From an uncultured Bacteroidia bacterium (GTDB lineage Bacteria > Bacteroidota > Bacteroidia > Bacteroidales > F082), in the NCBI GenBank assembly GCA_902774295.1, contig CACYHP010000003.1:81005-145004 (forward strand): DNA of 64,000 nucleotides, written 5' to 3'. A program made the translations under genes and the position numbers. Positions 6,605 through 15,416 of the stretch are shown here, piece by piece; within the stretch, counting starts at the first letter, position 1, and each line of letters starts with the position of its first letter. The notes under the pieces are model-generated. The model searched no databases. It was given only the letters and a program-made list of their open reading frames with translations, and had not been told where the DNA came from.

Positions 6605-9490
6605 CTACTTCACTGCCTCATAAAACAATTCATGAATCTTCGTCCTGATGTCGTTTTTTGACAGTTTATTGTTAGATGCATCGGGATAAACTCTGTTTGA
6701 CAAGAACACCACAATCAGGTTGTTGGCTGGGTCAGCCCACACGAAAGTGCCAGTAAATCCAGTATGTCCGAAGCTTCTCATCGACGACTGTTTTGCCGGG
6801 GTGTAGAACTTCACCGTCAGGTCGACTTCAGGTTTGTCGAATCCAATGCCACGGCGGTTCATGTTATCAACGAAAGGAGCCGTAGTAAACTTCCTGACCG
6901 TGAACTCTGAAAGGAACTGTCTGTTGTTGGCATATCCTTCATTAAGAAGCAGTTGCAGCATCACGGCGAGGTCGCGGGCATTGGCAAAGAGTCCGGCATG
7001 ACCTGCGACACCTCCCAACAATGCCGCAGCTTGGTCGTGAACGTCGCCTTGAAGCTGCTGCATCCTGAAATAATTGTCGTTTTCTGTCGGTGCAATCTTA
7101 TCTATCTCAATATGTTTCAATGGTTTATAATAGATATGATTCAGATTCAACGGCTTGTAGAAATTCTCTTCAAGATATTTCTCAAACGGCATATTGGTCA
7201 CCATCTCCACTATCTTCGGCAGGTAATAAAAGCCTAAATCGCTGTATTTATACCTCTTTTCGATGGTTTCCGATTCTTTCACCGTCTCATAAAACTCAAA
7301 TCTGAAATCCTCAGAAATATACATCTCTTTCGCCACTCTGACAGTATGATCCTCGTCGATGGCTTTTCTGAAAATTTCAGGATCCGGCTTGCCATTTTTC
7401 ATCATATCCTGATACATCGGAAGCCAAGCTGTCAATCCAGCCTGATGTGTCATAATTTCTATCAGCTTGATGTTGGCTTTGTCAGTATTTTTAAGGTATG
7501 GGAAATAATCGCCGAGCTTGCTATCCAGACTGATTTTGCCGTCGTCGTAAAGCTTCATTATGGCAAATGTTGTCGCAAAGACTTTGGTCAGGGAGGCAAT
7601 ATCATAAACATCATCGCTCTGAACCTCATGTCCTTCAGCATCATAAGTGAAATGGCCGAAATTCTTCTCATAAATAATCTTTCCGTCCTTCATCGCAAGA
7701 ATCTGACAGCCTGGATATGCACCGATGTCAATGCCGTTTTGAGCGATCGAGTCTATCTCACTAATATATTCATTATCAATCAGTTCTACAGGCAAAGTTT
7801 CTGGTGTCAGCATATTTTCAAAACTCAATCCGCTTCCGACCCTGAATTGCTTACTGATTGTGACAGGCAGTTTTCCTATAGGATTGATCTTTCCGACCAT
7901 CACGCCAACGACAGCATTTACAGCATAAGGCGTGTCTTCATAGGCTATAATCACAGCCGCCGGATTTTTCTTGAATTTAAACAATTTCATTGCGTAAGGA
8001 CAAGCGAACAGGTTGAAAACCAATCTGTTGTTTTTGCCGCTCAAAGCCTTGACGATATCGACCATATTATCGGTGATGCCGAAGTCTCTTGTCGCATAAA
8101 TCGAGGTGTTTTGGATATTCACAACGATCTGTCTGTAATTCTTCAACTCGTTGACAAACCTTTGTTTCTCTCCGTTTTTCAAATCTTTGTCGACAATATA
8201 TGAATACACGTCATAGCCTTCGTTTTTGAGTTTATTGGAGACGACGTCTTTCTTACCGAAAGTCACGACGGCGACGCTCTGCGATTTGTCGAGAGGCAGC
8301 ATGTTTTTGTCGTTTCGGAGCATCGTGACCGCCTCATTATAAAGCCTTTGTTTAAGATTGTCGTATCTCAGCTGATGCAAATCATTTTCCACACCGACTT
8401 CCGGTTGCGGCACATAGTTATTCAAGCCGAGACGATATTTATATCTCAAAACTTTTTTACAGCTCTCCTCCACCCTTTGTGCAACATCTTCATCATCTAA
8501 TTGATTTACAATGATTTGAATAGTATTCTCAGGGTCTATCGGCATCAACACCACATCGATGCCAGCCATTATCGCTTTAAGTCCAACACTGTCGGGATGA
8601 ACTCCTTTATAGGCGCCTTTCATCTCCATCGCATCGCTGAAAATGATGCCTTCGAAGCCCATCTCATTTTTCAAAAGACCTGTCACGACGTTTTTTGACA
8701 CCGACGATGAGAGGTTTTTCACAGGTTCCAAAGCCGGCATGTAAAGATGTCCTACCATCACGCCGTCGACGCCTTTACCTATCAGATATTCAAAAGGATA
8801 CAGCTCTGTTTTCTTTATCTCGCTAAGTTTTTTGTCAACTTTAGGCAACGTCTCATGAGAGTCGGTTTTTGTGTCGCCATGACCCGGAAAATGTTTGATT
8901 GTTGGCAGCACTCCGTTGTTTTGCAATGCCAGCGCATACTTAGCACCGTATTCTGCCACAGCCTTCGGGTTCTCGCCAAAGCTTCGCATTCCAATCACCG
9001 GGTTTGTAGGCTCGTTGTTCACGTCGATATCAGGCGCAAAGTTTACATTTATTCCAATACGGCGGCATTGTTCGGCAATCTGAACGCCCATATCTGCAAT
9101 GAGTTCCTTGTTTCGGATTGCTCCAAGCGTCATCTGATAAGGATATGATTTGCCGTCATTGATGCGCATCCCGAGTCCCCATTCACCGTCAATAGCCACC
9201 ATCAAAGGGGTCTGCGCCATCGCCTGCCATTGGTTGGCCTGCTTAAGCAAAGGCTCCGCATCAGTACGGAAAAACGTCACTCCACCGATGTTATACCTCT
9301 CTATAAGTTGCTGTATCTCAGTGAAATAAGCCTTATTCGGCAGATTTGCCCTGACATTGATAAGCTGACCGACACGCTGCTCCTCCGTCAAAGAATTATA
9401 AACCGAATCCACCCAACGGTCCTCGTCAGACTGGGCGGCAGCTGCTAAACTTACAGCCAAAAACGCGATAAATATATATATCTTTCTCAT
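6605..9490 (-). CDS. Secreted GH3 beta-N-acetylhexosaminidase fused to a beta-lactamase-family serine hydrolase
   Basis: A 961-residue two-enzyme fusion with a Sec signal peptide ending in AAAAQ. The N-terminal half is a GH3 (NagZ-like) domain with the family motif KHFPGHGDTKTDSH at about residues 199-212 and DGEWGLGMR earlier. The C-terminal third, from about residue 570, is a class C beta-lactamase/penicillin-binding fold with SLTK (about 632), YSD (about 748) and HTG (about 907) in place of S-x-x-K, Y-x-N and K-T-G. Such fusions are known in Bacteroidota and probably act on peptidoglycan fragments in the periplasm. The ATG at 9490 overlaps the stop of the upstream thioredoxin gene by one base; a TTG at 9493 is less likely. 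Confidence 0.93.
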   Translation of the reverse strand: MRKIYIFIAFLAVSLAAAAQSDEDRWVDSVYNSLTEEQRVGQLINVRANLPNKAYFTEIQQLIERYNIGGVTFFRTDAEPLLKQANQWQAMAQTPLMVAIDGEWGLGMRINDGKSYPYQMTLGAIRNKELIADMGVQIAEQCRRIGINVNFAPDIDVNNEPTNPVIGMRSFGENPKAVAEYGAKYALALQNNGVLPTIKHFPGHGDTKTDSHETLPKVDKKLSEIKKTELYPFEYLIGKGVDGVMVGHLYMPALEPVKNLSSSVSKNVVTGLLKNEMGFEGIIFSDAMEMKGAYKGVHPDSVGLKAIMAGIDVVLMPIDPENTIQIIVNQLDDEDVAQRVEESCKKVLRYKYRLGLNNYVPQPEVGVENDLHQLRYDNLKQRLYNEAVTMLRNDKNMLPLDKSQSVAVVTFGKKDVVSNKLKNEGYDVYSYIVDKDLKNGEKQRFVNELKNYRQIVVNIQNTSIYATRDFGITDNMVDIVKALSGKNNRLVFNLFACPYAMKLFKFKKNPAAVIIAYEDTPYAVNAVVGVMVGKINPIGKLPVTISKQFRVGSGLSFENMLTPETLPVELIDNEYISEIDSIAQNGIDIGAYPGCQILAMKDGKIIYEKNFGHFTYDAEGHEVQSDDVYDIASLTKVFATTFAIMKLYDDGKISLDSKLGDYFPYLKNTDKANIKLIEIMTHQAGLTAWLPMYQDMMKNGKPDPEIFRKAIDEDHTVRVAKEMYISEDFRFEFYETVKESETIEKRYKYSDLGFYYLPKIVEMVTNMPFEKYLEENFYKPLNLNHIYYKPLKHIEIDKIAPTENDNYFRMQQLQGDVHDQAAALLGGVAGHAGLFANARDLAVMLQLLLNEGYANNRQFLSEFTVRKFTTAPFVDNMNRRGIGFDKPEVDLTVKFYTPAKQSSMRSFGHTGFTGTFVWADPANNLIVVFLSNRVYPDASNNKLSKNDIRTKIHELFYEAVK

Positions 9491-10302
9491 CAATCAAAAA
9501 ATTCTATTATTTCATCAATATCAAATGGTTTTGCAATTATCACCTTGTCTTCATCCAGCAAAAACAGCGACGGAGTCATGTCAACGGCATAATTCTCAAC
9601 GATTTTAGAATTCCAACCTTCGTTTGCAAAAATGTTATGATATTTTATTGCCCCTGTCTTTTTCAGCAAACGTCTCACTTTCTTCAAATCACCTGAAACA
9701 TTCACTGTCACTACTGTAATATGTTCGTTTTTATCAGCAAATTCAGCAAGTTCCTTAATCAAGTCACGGCAATGCGGGCAGGAATACGACCAAAACAAAA
9801 TTATTGTGAACCTATCCTCGGCAGCGTACAGATTAAAAAGCTTGTCATCAACCGTAACACATTCAATATCAGGAGCTTTACATCCTATTTTAACCCTATT
9901 ATACGATTCTGCAATACTGATAATCTCATTCAGCTGTTCATCATTGGCATCAAGATATTCCAAATGAGGCAGCCTGACCATGTAATCAACCACAAGATTC
10001 GCGCCCAACTCAGAAAATCCGCTTATAAGATATTGATACACATACTTATACATCGGATAGGTCGTGCAGTTTTTCAAAACATTGTCTGCCGCCAAAATGT
10101 AATTATACATCTGACCTTCCGCCGACAGCTCTTGATTTTGGGCAGAATCGATATACTCTGCCAACGTAGAATCTAAAAATTCCGTGTTTATCAAAGTAGT
10201 GTCATTGAAGTCGATTTTCTCGAGCAAAGCGTTGTTTATCTGCGCTCTCGTCATTGAGAAAGCAGACAGCAACACTATTATAATCAACGTCTTAACTCTC
10301 AT
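9490..10302 (-). CDS. Secreted TlpA-like thioredoxin-fold protein
   Basis: A 270-residue exported protein with an N-terminal hydrophobic segment ending near TRAQ. The N-terminal half (about 25-130) is an alpha-helical domain often paired with TlpA-type thioredoxins in Bacteroidota. The C-terminal half is a thioredoxin fold with ILFWSYSCPHCRDLIKEL, the CxxC motif (CPHC) lying near residue 174. It probably reduces or isomerises disulfides of envelope proteins. A GTG at 10308 is possible, but the ATG at 10302 is preferred because it opens directly with MRVKTL and the signal. Its stop codon shares a base with the start of the GH3 fusion downstream, so the two are translationally coupled. Confidence 0.85.
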   Translation of the reverse strand: MRVKTLIIIVLLSAFSMTRAQINNALLEKIDFNDTTLINTEFLDSTLAEYIDSAQNQELSAEGQMYNYILAADNVLKNCTTYPMYKYVYQYLISGFSELGANLVVDYMVRLPHLEYLDANDEQLNEIISIAESYNRVKIGCKAPDIECVTVDDKLFNLYAAEDRFTIILFWSYSCPHCRDLIKELAEFADKNEHITVVTVNVSGDLKKVRRLLKKTGAIKYHNIFANEGWNSKIVENYAVDMTPSLFLLDEDKVIIAKPFDIDEIIEFFD

Positions 10303-10319
10303 AAACACTTTTTTTCTAA

Positions 10320-11882
10320 TTATTTCAAAATGTTGTCAATCATTTCTTTAAACTTATCGTTTTCAACGAGGAGAAGTGCTTCCTTCGCCTCAAATTGATA
10401 AGCACCGTTTTGATAGGCATCTATTAGTTTGTTGACGCACAGCTCTGTGCCGAAATATGCGAAAACATTATAGTAGCGGGGCATCAGATCCGATCTGACA
10501 TGCTTAAGCGTCGAGGCAAATTCATCTTTGGTCTTGTCAGGCATCTTTTGGGTGACATTTTTTATGGCAAGCTGCACATCCTCGACATATTTGTCATCGC
10601 AATATTCAAGAAGCGTCATCAGATACTGTGCCTCTGCCGGTGTCATCACCAGTCTGAGCAGTTTAAATGCCTCGGCTTTTACGTCAGGATTTGTAGAATT
10701 GGTAAGTTCTCTCACTGGGGTGGCAAAATTCGCCACAGGACGGCATTCCACGATCTGCAGTGCCGCATATTTTTGCTCATTATCACCCAGTCTCATCATA
10801 TCGCTCAAGAATATGACATAATTGCCTTCGTAAGCAATCAACGACTCTTTTATAACCTCTTGATGTTCTCCGCCGAACAATGGTTTCACCGCTTTTATAC
10901 CTTCTGCATAGTCGAGTTTGAATACGGTACGGATGGCAGCGTCAACGGCTTTCGGGTCCTTTGATGAGAACTGTTTCATCACGAAATCCATCTGTGAGCC
11001 GTTTTTAACATCTCCGAGCCAGTCGACGGCGTCAACAGCGGCATCGCCTTTTTTGCATTTTTTCACAACAACTTGTGCAACATCATCATTTGCATAAGGT
11101 TTCAACAGTTCAAGTGCCGCCTTACGCACCTTCCCGTCTTTGTTTTTCAATGCCTTATAAAGTATCGGAATCTCTTTTTCGCCATTTAAAGCCACCAGCA
11201 GACGCATACCGGCGATCTTGCTGTCAGCGGCCTTACTTTTATTAAGCTTTTTAGCTCCTTTTTCAATAATGGCTGTCGTTTCATCGCTGCTTTTTATAAT
11301 CATCAAAGCGTTATAAATCTCAATCTTTGTCGGATCGTCGGCATCATCAAGCCATGAAACAAGCATGTCTTCCATGCTCGTGATTTGGAGTTTGCCGACG
11401 GCATACGCCAACGCATCCTTATGTTGCAGATTATCCTGATGTGCGTCGATATATTTCATTATAGCTTTCTGCGAACCCGGAATATCGCCGATACACCTTA
11501 TTGCCGCGCCAGCTATCGGCTCAACGAAGGCAAGCCGCAGAATATCATCGGCATCATATTTGTTGCAAAACCAAGAAAGCTTTGCAAACAGATATTCATC
11601 GCAATCATAATATTTATATTTCTCAAAGACAATGAAAATCGCGTTCTTCAGAACATCTTTCATCTCCGGATCCCCCGTATACCTTACATGATTCGCCCAG
11701 ATGTCAACCTGCGCCTTCGCCTCAGACACCGTTGTTTGATCAGGTGACTTTAATTTCTCAAGGATTTCTAACACACATTCTTCTTTCTTGCAATCAATTT
11801 TTTCTGTTTTTTGCGCAAAAACCATTATTGGAAGCATCGCCAAAACAGCGAAAACCAAAACAATATTTTTTAAGTTCTTCAT
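10320..11882 (-). CDS. Secreted HEAT-repeat protein, function unknown
   Basis: A 520-residue protein with a signal peptide (MKNLKNIVLVFAVLAML..., cleavage near FAQ). The body is built of alpha-helical repeats of about 30-35 residues with hallmarks of HEAT/PBS-lyase repeats, for example YKALKNKDGKVRKAALELLKPYA and similar D-x-x-V-R-x-x-A patterns. Its role is probably protein-protein contact in the periplasm; no catalytic motif is seen. It is 17 bp upstream of the thioredoxin gene on the same strand, so HEAT, thioredoxin and GH3 fusion look like one operon led by the promoter at 11960-11967. Confidence 0.85.
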   Translation of the reverse strand: MKNLKNIVLVFAVLAMLPIMVFAQKTEKIDCKKEECVLEILEKLKSPDQTTVSEAKAQVDIWANHVRYTGDPEMKDVLKNAIFIVFEKYKYYDCDEYLFAKLSWFCNKYDADDILRLAFVEPIAGAAIRCIGDIPGSQKAIMKYIDAHQDNLQHKDALAYAVGKLQITSMEDMLVSWLDDADDPTKIEIYNALMIIKSSDETTAIIEKGAKKLNKSKAADSKIAGMRLLVALNGEKEIPILYKALKNKDGKVRKAALELLKPYANDDVAQVVVKKCKKGDAAVDAVDWLGDVKNGSQMDFVMKQFSSKDPKAVDAAIRTVFKLDYAEGIKAVKPLFGGEHQEVIKESLIAYEGNYVIFLSDMMRLGDNEQKYAALQIVECRPVANFATPVRELTNSTNPDVKAEAFKLLRLVMTPAEAQYLMTLLEYCDDKYVEDVQLAIKNVTQKMPDKTKDEFASTLKHVRSDLMPRYYNVFAYFGTELCVNKLIDAYQNGAYQFEAKEALLLVENDKFKEMIDNILK

Positions 11883-11959
11883 AAAAATTTTATTAACTCT
11901 TTATTATTCAATATTTTACAAAAGCAAAACTCTTTTTCAAGAGATAACTTTTCAATTTA

Positions 11960-11967
11960 CAAATATA
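11960..11967 (-). promoter_or_regulatory. Promoter -7 element for the HEAT-thioredoxin-GH3 operon
   Basis: Minus-strand TATATTTG, an exact TAnnTTTG match, about 78 bp upstream of the HEAT gene's start codon. Confidence 0.6.
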
Positions 11968-12001
11968 ACAATATTAACGCAAATTGCATCATAAAATTTC
12001 G

Positions 12002-12009
12002 TATTTTTG
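12002..12009 (+). promoter_or_regulatory. Promoter -7 element for the MATE gene, nearly leaderless
   Basis: TATTTTTG matches TAnnTTTG, with a TTG 15 bp upstream (11984-11986). Normal spacing puts the transcript start at about 12014-12016, only 2-4 nt before the ATG at 12018. Confidence 0.65.
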
Positions 12010-12017
12010 CAACGATT

Positions 12018-13346
12018 ATGAATACAAGTATCTCAACTAAGGAAATTTGGCGTATTGCGGTTCCGATAATGATTGGAAACCTGGCGCAGACGCTCATCAC
12101 CTTCACCGACACGGCGTTTCTTGGGCATCTCGGCGTGGTTGCTCTCGGGGCTTCGATGATGGCGGGCATGTATTATTTCGTGTTCACCACCATGGCGATG
12201 GGCTTGGCCATTGGCATTCAGATAATTATAGCCCGACGTTTCGGTGCAAAGGAATACAATCAAATCGGCAGCATCTTCCAGCATGGAGCGGCTTCGATAC
12301 TCATTTTCGGACTGCTTTTATTCACGATAATGAGGATTTTCTCAAGCTCGCTGCTCGATTTCATCATCGAATCGGACAACATCTATGCAGGTGCGATGGA
12401 ATACATCAACGTGCGGCAGTTCGGCATCGTCTTCGTGTGCTTCAACTACCTGTTTCGGGCTTTGTACACAGGGCTTTCCGACACGAAAGTCATCACATAT
12501 TCCACGATAATCATGGCCACCGTCAACATCATCCTTGACTACTGCCTGATTTTCGGTCACTGGGGCCTTCCTGAGATGGGCATCGCCGGAGCGGCGTTGG
12601 CATCGTTGATAGCCGAGGTCACCGCCACGACGTTCTTCTTCGTTTACACATACGTTAAATTAGGCAAGAGCGAATATGAGCTTTTCAAGCATCATGGCTT
12701 TAATAAGGAGTTGACGCTCAACATAGTACGCATCGCCACCCCGACCATGTTCCAGAAGCTGTTCTCATTTAGCGCATGGTTTATCTTCTTCATCATGGTT
12801 GAGAAGATGGGCGAACAGGCCATCGGAATCTCATCGATAGCACGCAGCGTGTATATGATTCTGTTCATCCCGGTCTTCGGTTTCCTCGCCACGTCAAACA
12901 CGCTTACGAGCCGTATCATCGGGGCGGGACAAGCCGACGAAGTGCTTAAGACGGTATTCAGAATAATTTTCAACTGTGTTTTATGCTGCATACCGTTGAT
13001 TTTGGTGTGCGTCTTCTTCCCCACCGCTGTGATGAGCATATACACCGACGACATGACGCTCGCCAGCTCGGCTATCCCGTCGGTTTACGTGATTTGTGGT
13101 GCCATCATCTTTCAAGCCATCGGCGCAATCGCGTTCGAGTCGGTGTCAGGAACAGGCAACACCCAAGCTGCATTGTGGCTGGAGTTCGGCATACTCTTGC
13201 TTTACATCGTCTACATCTGGGTCTTGACAAACATCACCACTAAAGTGGAATGGGTCTGGACTTGCGAATATCTCTACGGAGGCTTAATCGCATTGGTATC
13301 AATACTTTATATTAAATTTGCAAATTGGAAAAAGCTTAAAATATGA
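12018..13346 (+). CDS. MATE family efflux transporter
   Basis: A 442-residue inner-membrane protein with about 12 hydrophobic segments in two similar halves, the MATE layout. Typical features are IAVPIMIGNLAQTLITFTDTAFLGHLG near the start, and RIATPTMFQKLFSFSAWFIFF at the start of the second half. It should export drugs or metabolites in exchange for Na+ or H+; the substrate cannot be read from sequence. The start is fixed by the promoter just upstream. Its stop overlaps the next gene's start (ATGA), so the two are translationally coupled. Codon GC is higher here than in the accessory region that follows. Confidence 0.93.
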   Translation: MNTSISTKEIWRIAVPIMIGNLAQTLITFTDTAFLGHLGVVALGASMMAGMYYFVFTTMAMGLAIGIQIIIARRFGAKEYNQIGSIFQHGAASILIFGLLLFTIMRIFSSSLLDFIIESDNIYAGAMEYINVRQFGIVFVCFNYLFRALYTGLSDTKVITYSTIIMATVNIILDYCLIFGHWGLPEMGIAGAALASLIAEVTATTFFFVYTYVKLGKSEYELFKHHGFNKELTLNIVRIATPTMFQKLFSFSAWFIFFIMVEKMGEQAIGISSIARSVYMILFIPVFGFLATSNTLTSRIIGAGQADEVLKTVFRIIFNCVLCCIPLILVCVFFPTAVMSIYTDDMTLASSAIPSVYVICGAIIFQAIGAIAFESVSGTGNTQAALWLEFGILLLYIVYIWVLTNITTKVEWVWTCEYLYGGLIALVSILYIKFANWKKLKI

Positions 13347-13654
13347 AAAAAATTGAAATAAAAGATTTCGAGCTTTACACCACGGGAATCATCAGCATTG
13401 CGTGGAAAGAAGGCAAAAAGGACATGTTTCTGAACGTCGACCTCGACCTTGCGGCGATGATGAAGCTCTGCAAGATTGAAGGCATATCATACGAAACGGT
13501 GCAGAAACTGTCGGCCGACCAGAAGCCTATCACATTCCATAAGGCATCTGTTTTTCTTTTCCAAGAGGACGACAAACCGGGTCAATACTGTCTCAGCGAA
13601 GCAATGTTTGAAGACGATGGCATCGACATCTACTACTGCGAGATCAAAGGCTGA
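13343..13654 (+). CDS. Small protein of unknown function, coupled to the MATE gene
   Basis: A 103-residue protein starting MKKIEIKDFELYTTGI. No signal peptide, membrane segment or catalytic motif is seen; it looks like a small soluble alpha/beta protein. The ATG overlaps the MATE stop by 4 bases. Its 3' end overlaps the following exonuclease gene in another frame by about 38 bp. The tight packing supports it as a real gene. Function is not recognised. Confidence 0.7.
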   Translation: MKKIEIKDFELYTTGIISIAWKEGKKDMFLNVDLDLAAMMKLCKIEGISYETVQKLSADQKPITFHKASVFLFQEDDKPGQYCLSEAMFEDDGIDIYYCEIKG

Positions 13655-14180
13655 AGATAACGTCTTACCCGACCTCCCCGACTTCGTCGCCATCGACTTC
13701 GAGGCGGCGAATGCTGCCACCACCAGCGTGTGCAGCGTGGGAATCGTCATTGTGCGCAACCGCGAGATTGTGGAAGAGTTCTACAGTCTCGTGAAGCCTG
13801 TGCCAAACTACTACGACTTCTACACCAGCAAGATTCACGGCATCAAGAAAAAAGACACCGACAATGCGCCTATCTTCCCTCAGATTTGGAATCATATCGA
13901 AAAGAAACTCAAAGGATTACCATTCGTGGCGCACGGTTACGAGTTTGAGAAACGCTGTCTGAACTCATTGTTCGAATACTACAAGATGGGACGCAAGCGC
14001 TTCAAGATTTACGACACCAAACGCGCCTCTGAAATAGTATTTCCAGACCTTGAAAACCACAAACTACAGACCGTCGCCATCGAGTGCGGCTACGACTTCA
14101 CAAAACAGAAGAAACATCATAATGCGCTAGCCGATGCGGAGGCTTGCGCAAAGATAGCGATGGAGGTGTTCGATCAATAA
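13617..14180 (+). CDS. DnaQ-like 3'-5' exonuclease (DEDDh type)
   Basis: A 187-residue nuclease of the DnaQ/epsilon fold. ExoI is in FVAIDFEAAN with the first Asp-x-Glu pair. ExoII is in FVAHGYEFEKRCL, where the usual Asp appears as Glu and the usual AHN as AHG. ExoIII is in HNALADAEACAKIA with the His and last Asp of DEDDh. It is likely to trim DNA or RNA 3' ends in repair or turnover. An in-frame start at 13476 would add 47 residues, but that stretch overlaps the upstream gene and is low-complexity and basic, so the ATG at 13617 just before the fold is preferred. It ends the MATE operon. Confidence 0.82.
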   Translation: MASTSTTARSKAEDNVLPDLPDFVAIDFEAANAATTSVCSVGIVIVRNREIVEEFYSLVKPVPNYYDFYTSKIHGIKKKDTDNAPIFPQIWNHIEKKLKGLPFVAHGYEFEKRCLNSLFEYYKMGRKRFKIYDTKRASEIVFPDLENHKLQTVAIECGYDFTKQKKHHNALADAEACAKIAMEVFDQ

Positions 14181-14194
14181 TTGTTATTTATTAT

Positions 14195-14216
14195 CGTATG
14201 GTTGCTGGTCCTCAGC
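14195..14216. repeat. 22-bp direct repeat, left copy flanking the RhuM gene
   Basis: Contains GTATGGTTGCTGGTCCTCAG. It recurs with one mismatch at 15271-15292, on the far side of the RhuM/PLD gene, 1076 bp away. The two copies bracket the gene and its promoter. Confidence 0.8.
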
Positions 14217-14294
14217 CTCTCTGCGGGGACAAAGCTACGACACACGTCTACAAAAAAACAGCTTAATCTTCTTTGTTTTTTTAAAAACATTTTC

Positions 14295-14325
14295 TTGATA
14301 GATCAAGATATTTATTATATCTTTG
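14295..14325 (+). promoter_or_regulatory. Promoter of the RhuM/PLD gene
   Basis: TTGATA at 14295-14300, 17 bp, then TATCTTTG at 14318-14325, a good two-part Bacteroidota promoter. The predicted start near 14332 gives a leader of about 40 nt. Confidence 0.65.
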
Positions 14326-14371
14326 CAGAAGGAAAATAAACAAGATTTAGTAACCTTTTATTCTTAACAAA

Positions 14372-15232
14372 ATGGATAATAATCTCGAAAAATCAGTAAT
14401 TATTTACAGAAGCGAAGACGGAACTATTCAGCTTGAAGTGCAACTTTATAATGGAACCGTTTGGATGAACCGACAGCAAATGTCAACTCTTTTTGGACGT
14501 GATGTTAAAACTATCGGAAAACATATTAACAATGCGCTTAATGAAGAATTAAAGAATTACCCAACTGTCGCAAAATTTGCGACAGTTCAAAAAGAAGGTA
14601 ACAGAATCGTAAATAGGGATATAGATTATTACAGTTTAGATATGGTTCTATCCGTTGGTTATCGTGTAAAATCACAAAGAGGTATTGATTATCGTCATTG
14701 GGCAAATGAAAAATTAAAAGATTATTTGTTAAAAAGCCATGCTGTCAACAATCGACTTGACAGATTGGAGGTAAAAGTATACAAGCTTGAAGAGAAAACA
14801 AAAGAGATGGAAACCGAAATCAAAGGGCAACTGCTACCACACGAAGGTGTTTTCTATGACGGCCAGATTTTCGATGCATATACTTTTATTTCGGATATGG
14901 TCCGAAAAGCTCACAAAGAAATCATCCTTATTGACAACTATGTTGACGATTCGGTCTTGAAGATGTTGAACAAACGAGCAGACGGTGTTTCGACCACGAT
15001 TTATACTGCTCATATTTCAGAGAACCTGAAATTAGATCTTGCAAAGCACAACTCTCAGTATCAGCCAATAACCATTGAGCATTTCAGTAAATCGCATGAC
15101 AGATTCTTAATTATCGACGATGATGTTTATCTCATTGGAGGTTCAATAAAAGATCTTGGAAAGAAAGTGTCGACTTTTGTGAAATTGAGCGTTCCAAAAG
15201 GAGATTTTCTCTTTAAACTATTAAGCTTATAA
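14372..15232 (+). CDS. RhuM-family protein with C-terminal phospholipase-D-like region
   Basis: A 286-residue protein. Residues about 8-110 match the RhuM/KilA-N-like DNA-binding region, with GTVWMNRQQMSTLFGRDVKTIGKHINN and SVGYRVKSQRGIDYRHWAN. A short coiled stretch follows (about 118-150). The C-terminal region has a degenerate PLD half-motif, SHDRFLIIDDDVYLIGGSIKDLGKK (about 245-270), also common behind ORF6N/KilA-N domains in Bacteroidota. RhuM proteins occur in mobile and pathogenicity regions; their biochemical role is unclear. The gene sits between 22-bp direct repeats with its own promoter, suggesting it was inserted as a unit. Confidence 0.82.
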   Translation: MDNNLEKSVIIYRSEDGTIQLEVQLYNGTVWMNRQQMSTLFGRDVKTIGKHINNALNEELKNYPTVAKFATVQKEGNRIVNRDIDYYSLDMVLSVGYRVKSQRGIDYRHWANEKLKDYLLKSHAVNNRLDRLEVKVYKLEEKTKEMETEIKGQLLPHEGVFYDGQIFDAYTFISDMVRKAHKEIILIDNYVDDSVLKMLNKRADGVSTTIYTAHISENLKLDLAKHNSQYQPITIEHFSKSHDRFLIIDDDVYLIGGSIKDLGKKVSTFVKLSVPKGDFLFKLLSL

Positions 15233-15270
15233 GCCATTAAATATCAATCGCCATCCGAAGCTCTAACCGC

Positions 15271-15292
15271 CGTATGGTTGCTAGTCCTCAGC
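15271..15292. repeat. 22-bp direct repeat, right copy flanking the RhuM gene
   Basis: Matches 14195-14216 at 21 of 22 positions (A in place of G at the centre). Read on the minus strand both copies encode AED-x-QPY-like ends, so they may be the last codons of a duplicated, decayed gene. Confidence 0.8.
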
Positions 15293-15365
15293 ATCCATCA
15301 ATATAGTTGTTTCCTCATTATCTGGATATGTCCCGATTTCAAAAAGGGAACCTGTAATCTTCAAT

Positions 15366-15416
15366 TTACTCAGCGGCTGTAACAACGATTCCATAGAATC
15401 TTGCGATTTTTGGCAT
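15366..15416 (-). pseudogene. Possible DUF4160-like N-terminal remnant
   Basis: Seventeen codons beginning MPKIARFYGI and stopping after GCTGAG. The opening resembles the start of small DUF4160 proteins, which often pair with DUF2442 in toxin-antitoxin-like cassettes. Everything beyond the first ten residues is missing or out of frame. Weak evidence, based on one short similarity recalled from memory. Confidence 0.25.

Noticed and set aside
12047..12538. 163-codon frame inside the MATE gene
   Set aside because: His/Arg-rich out-of-frame translation of conserved transporter sequence, with no promoter or start site of its own.
14195..15292. Integrase attachment sites
   Set aside because: No integrase or tRNA gene is adjacent, and the repeats read as possible gene ends; they are listed only as direct repeats.
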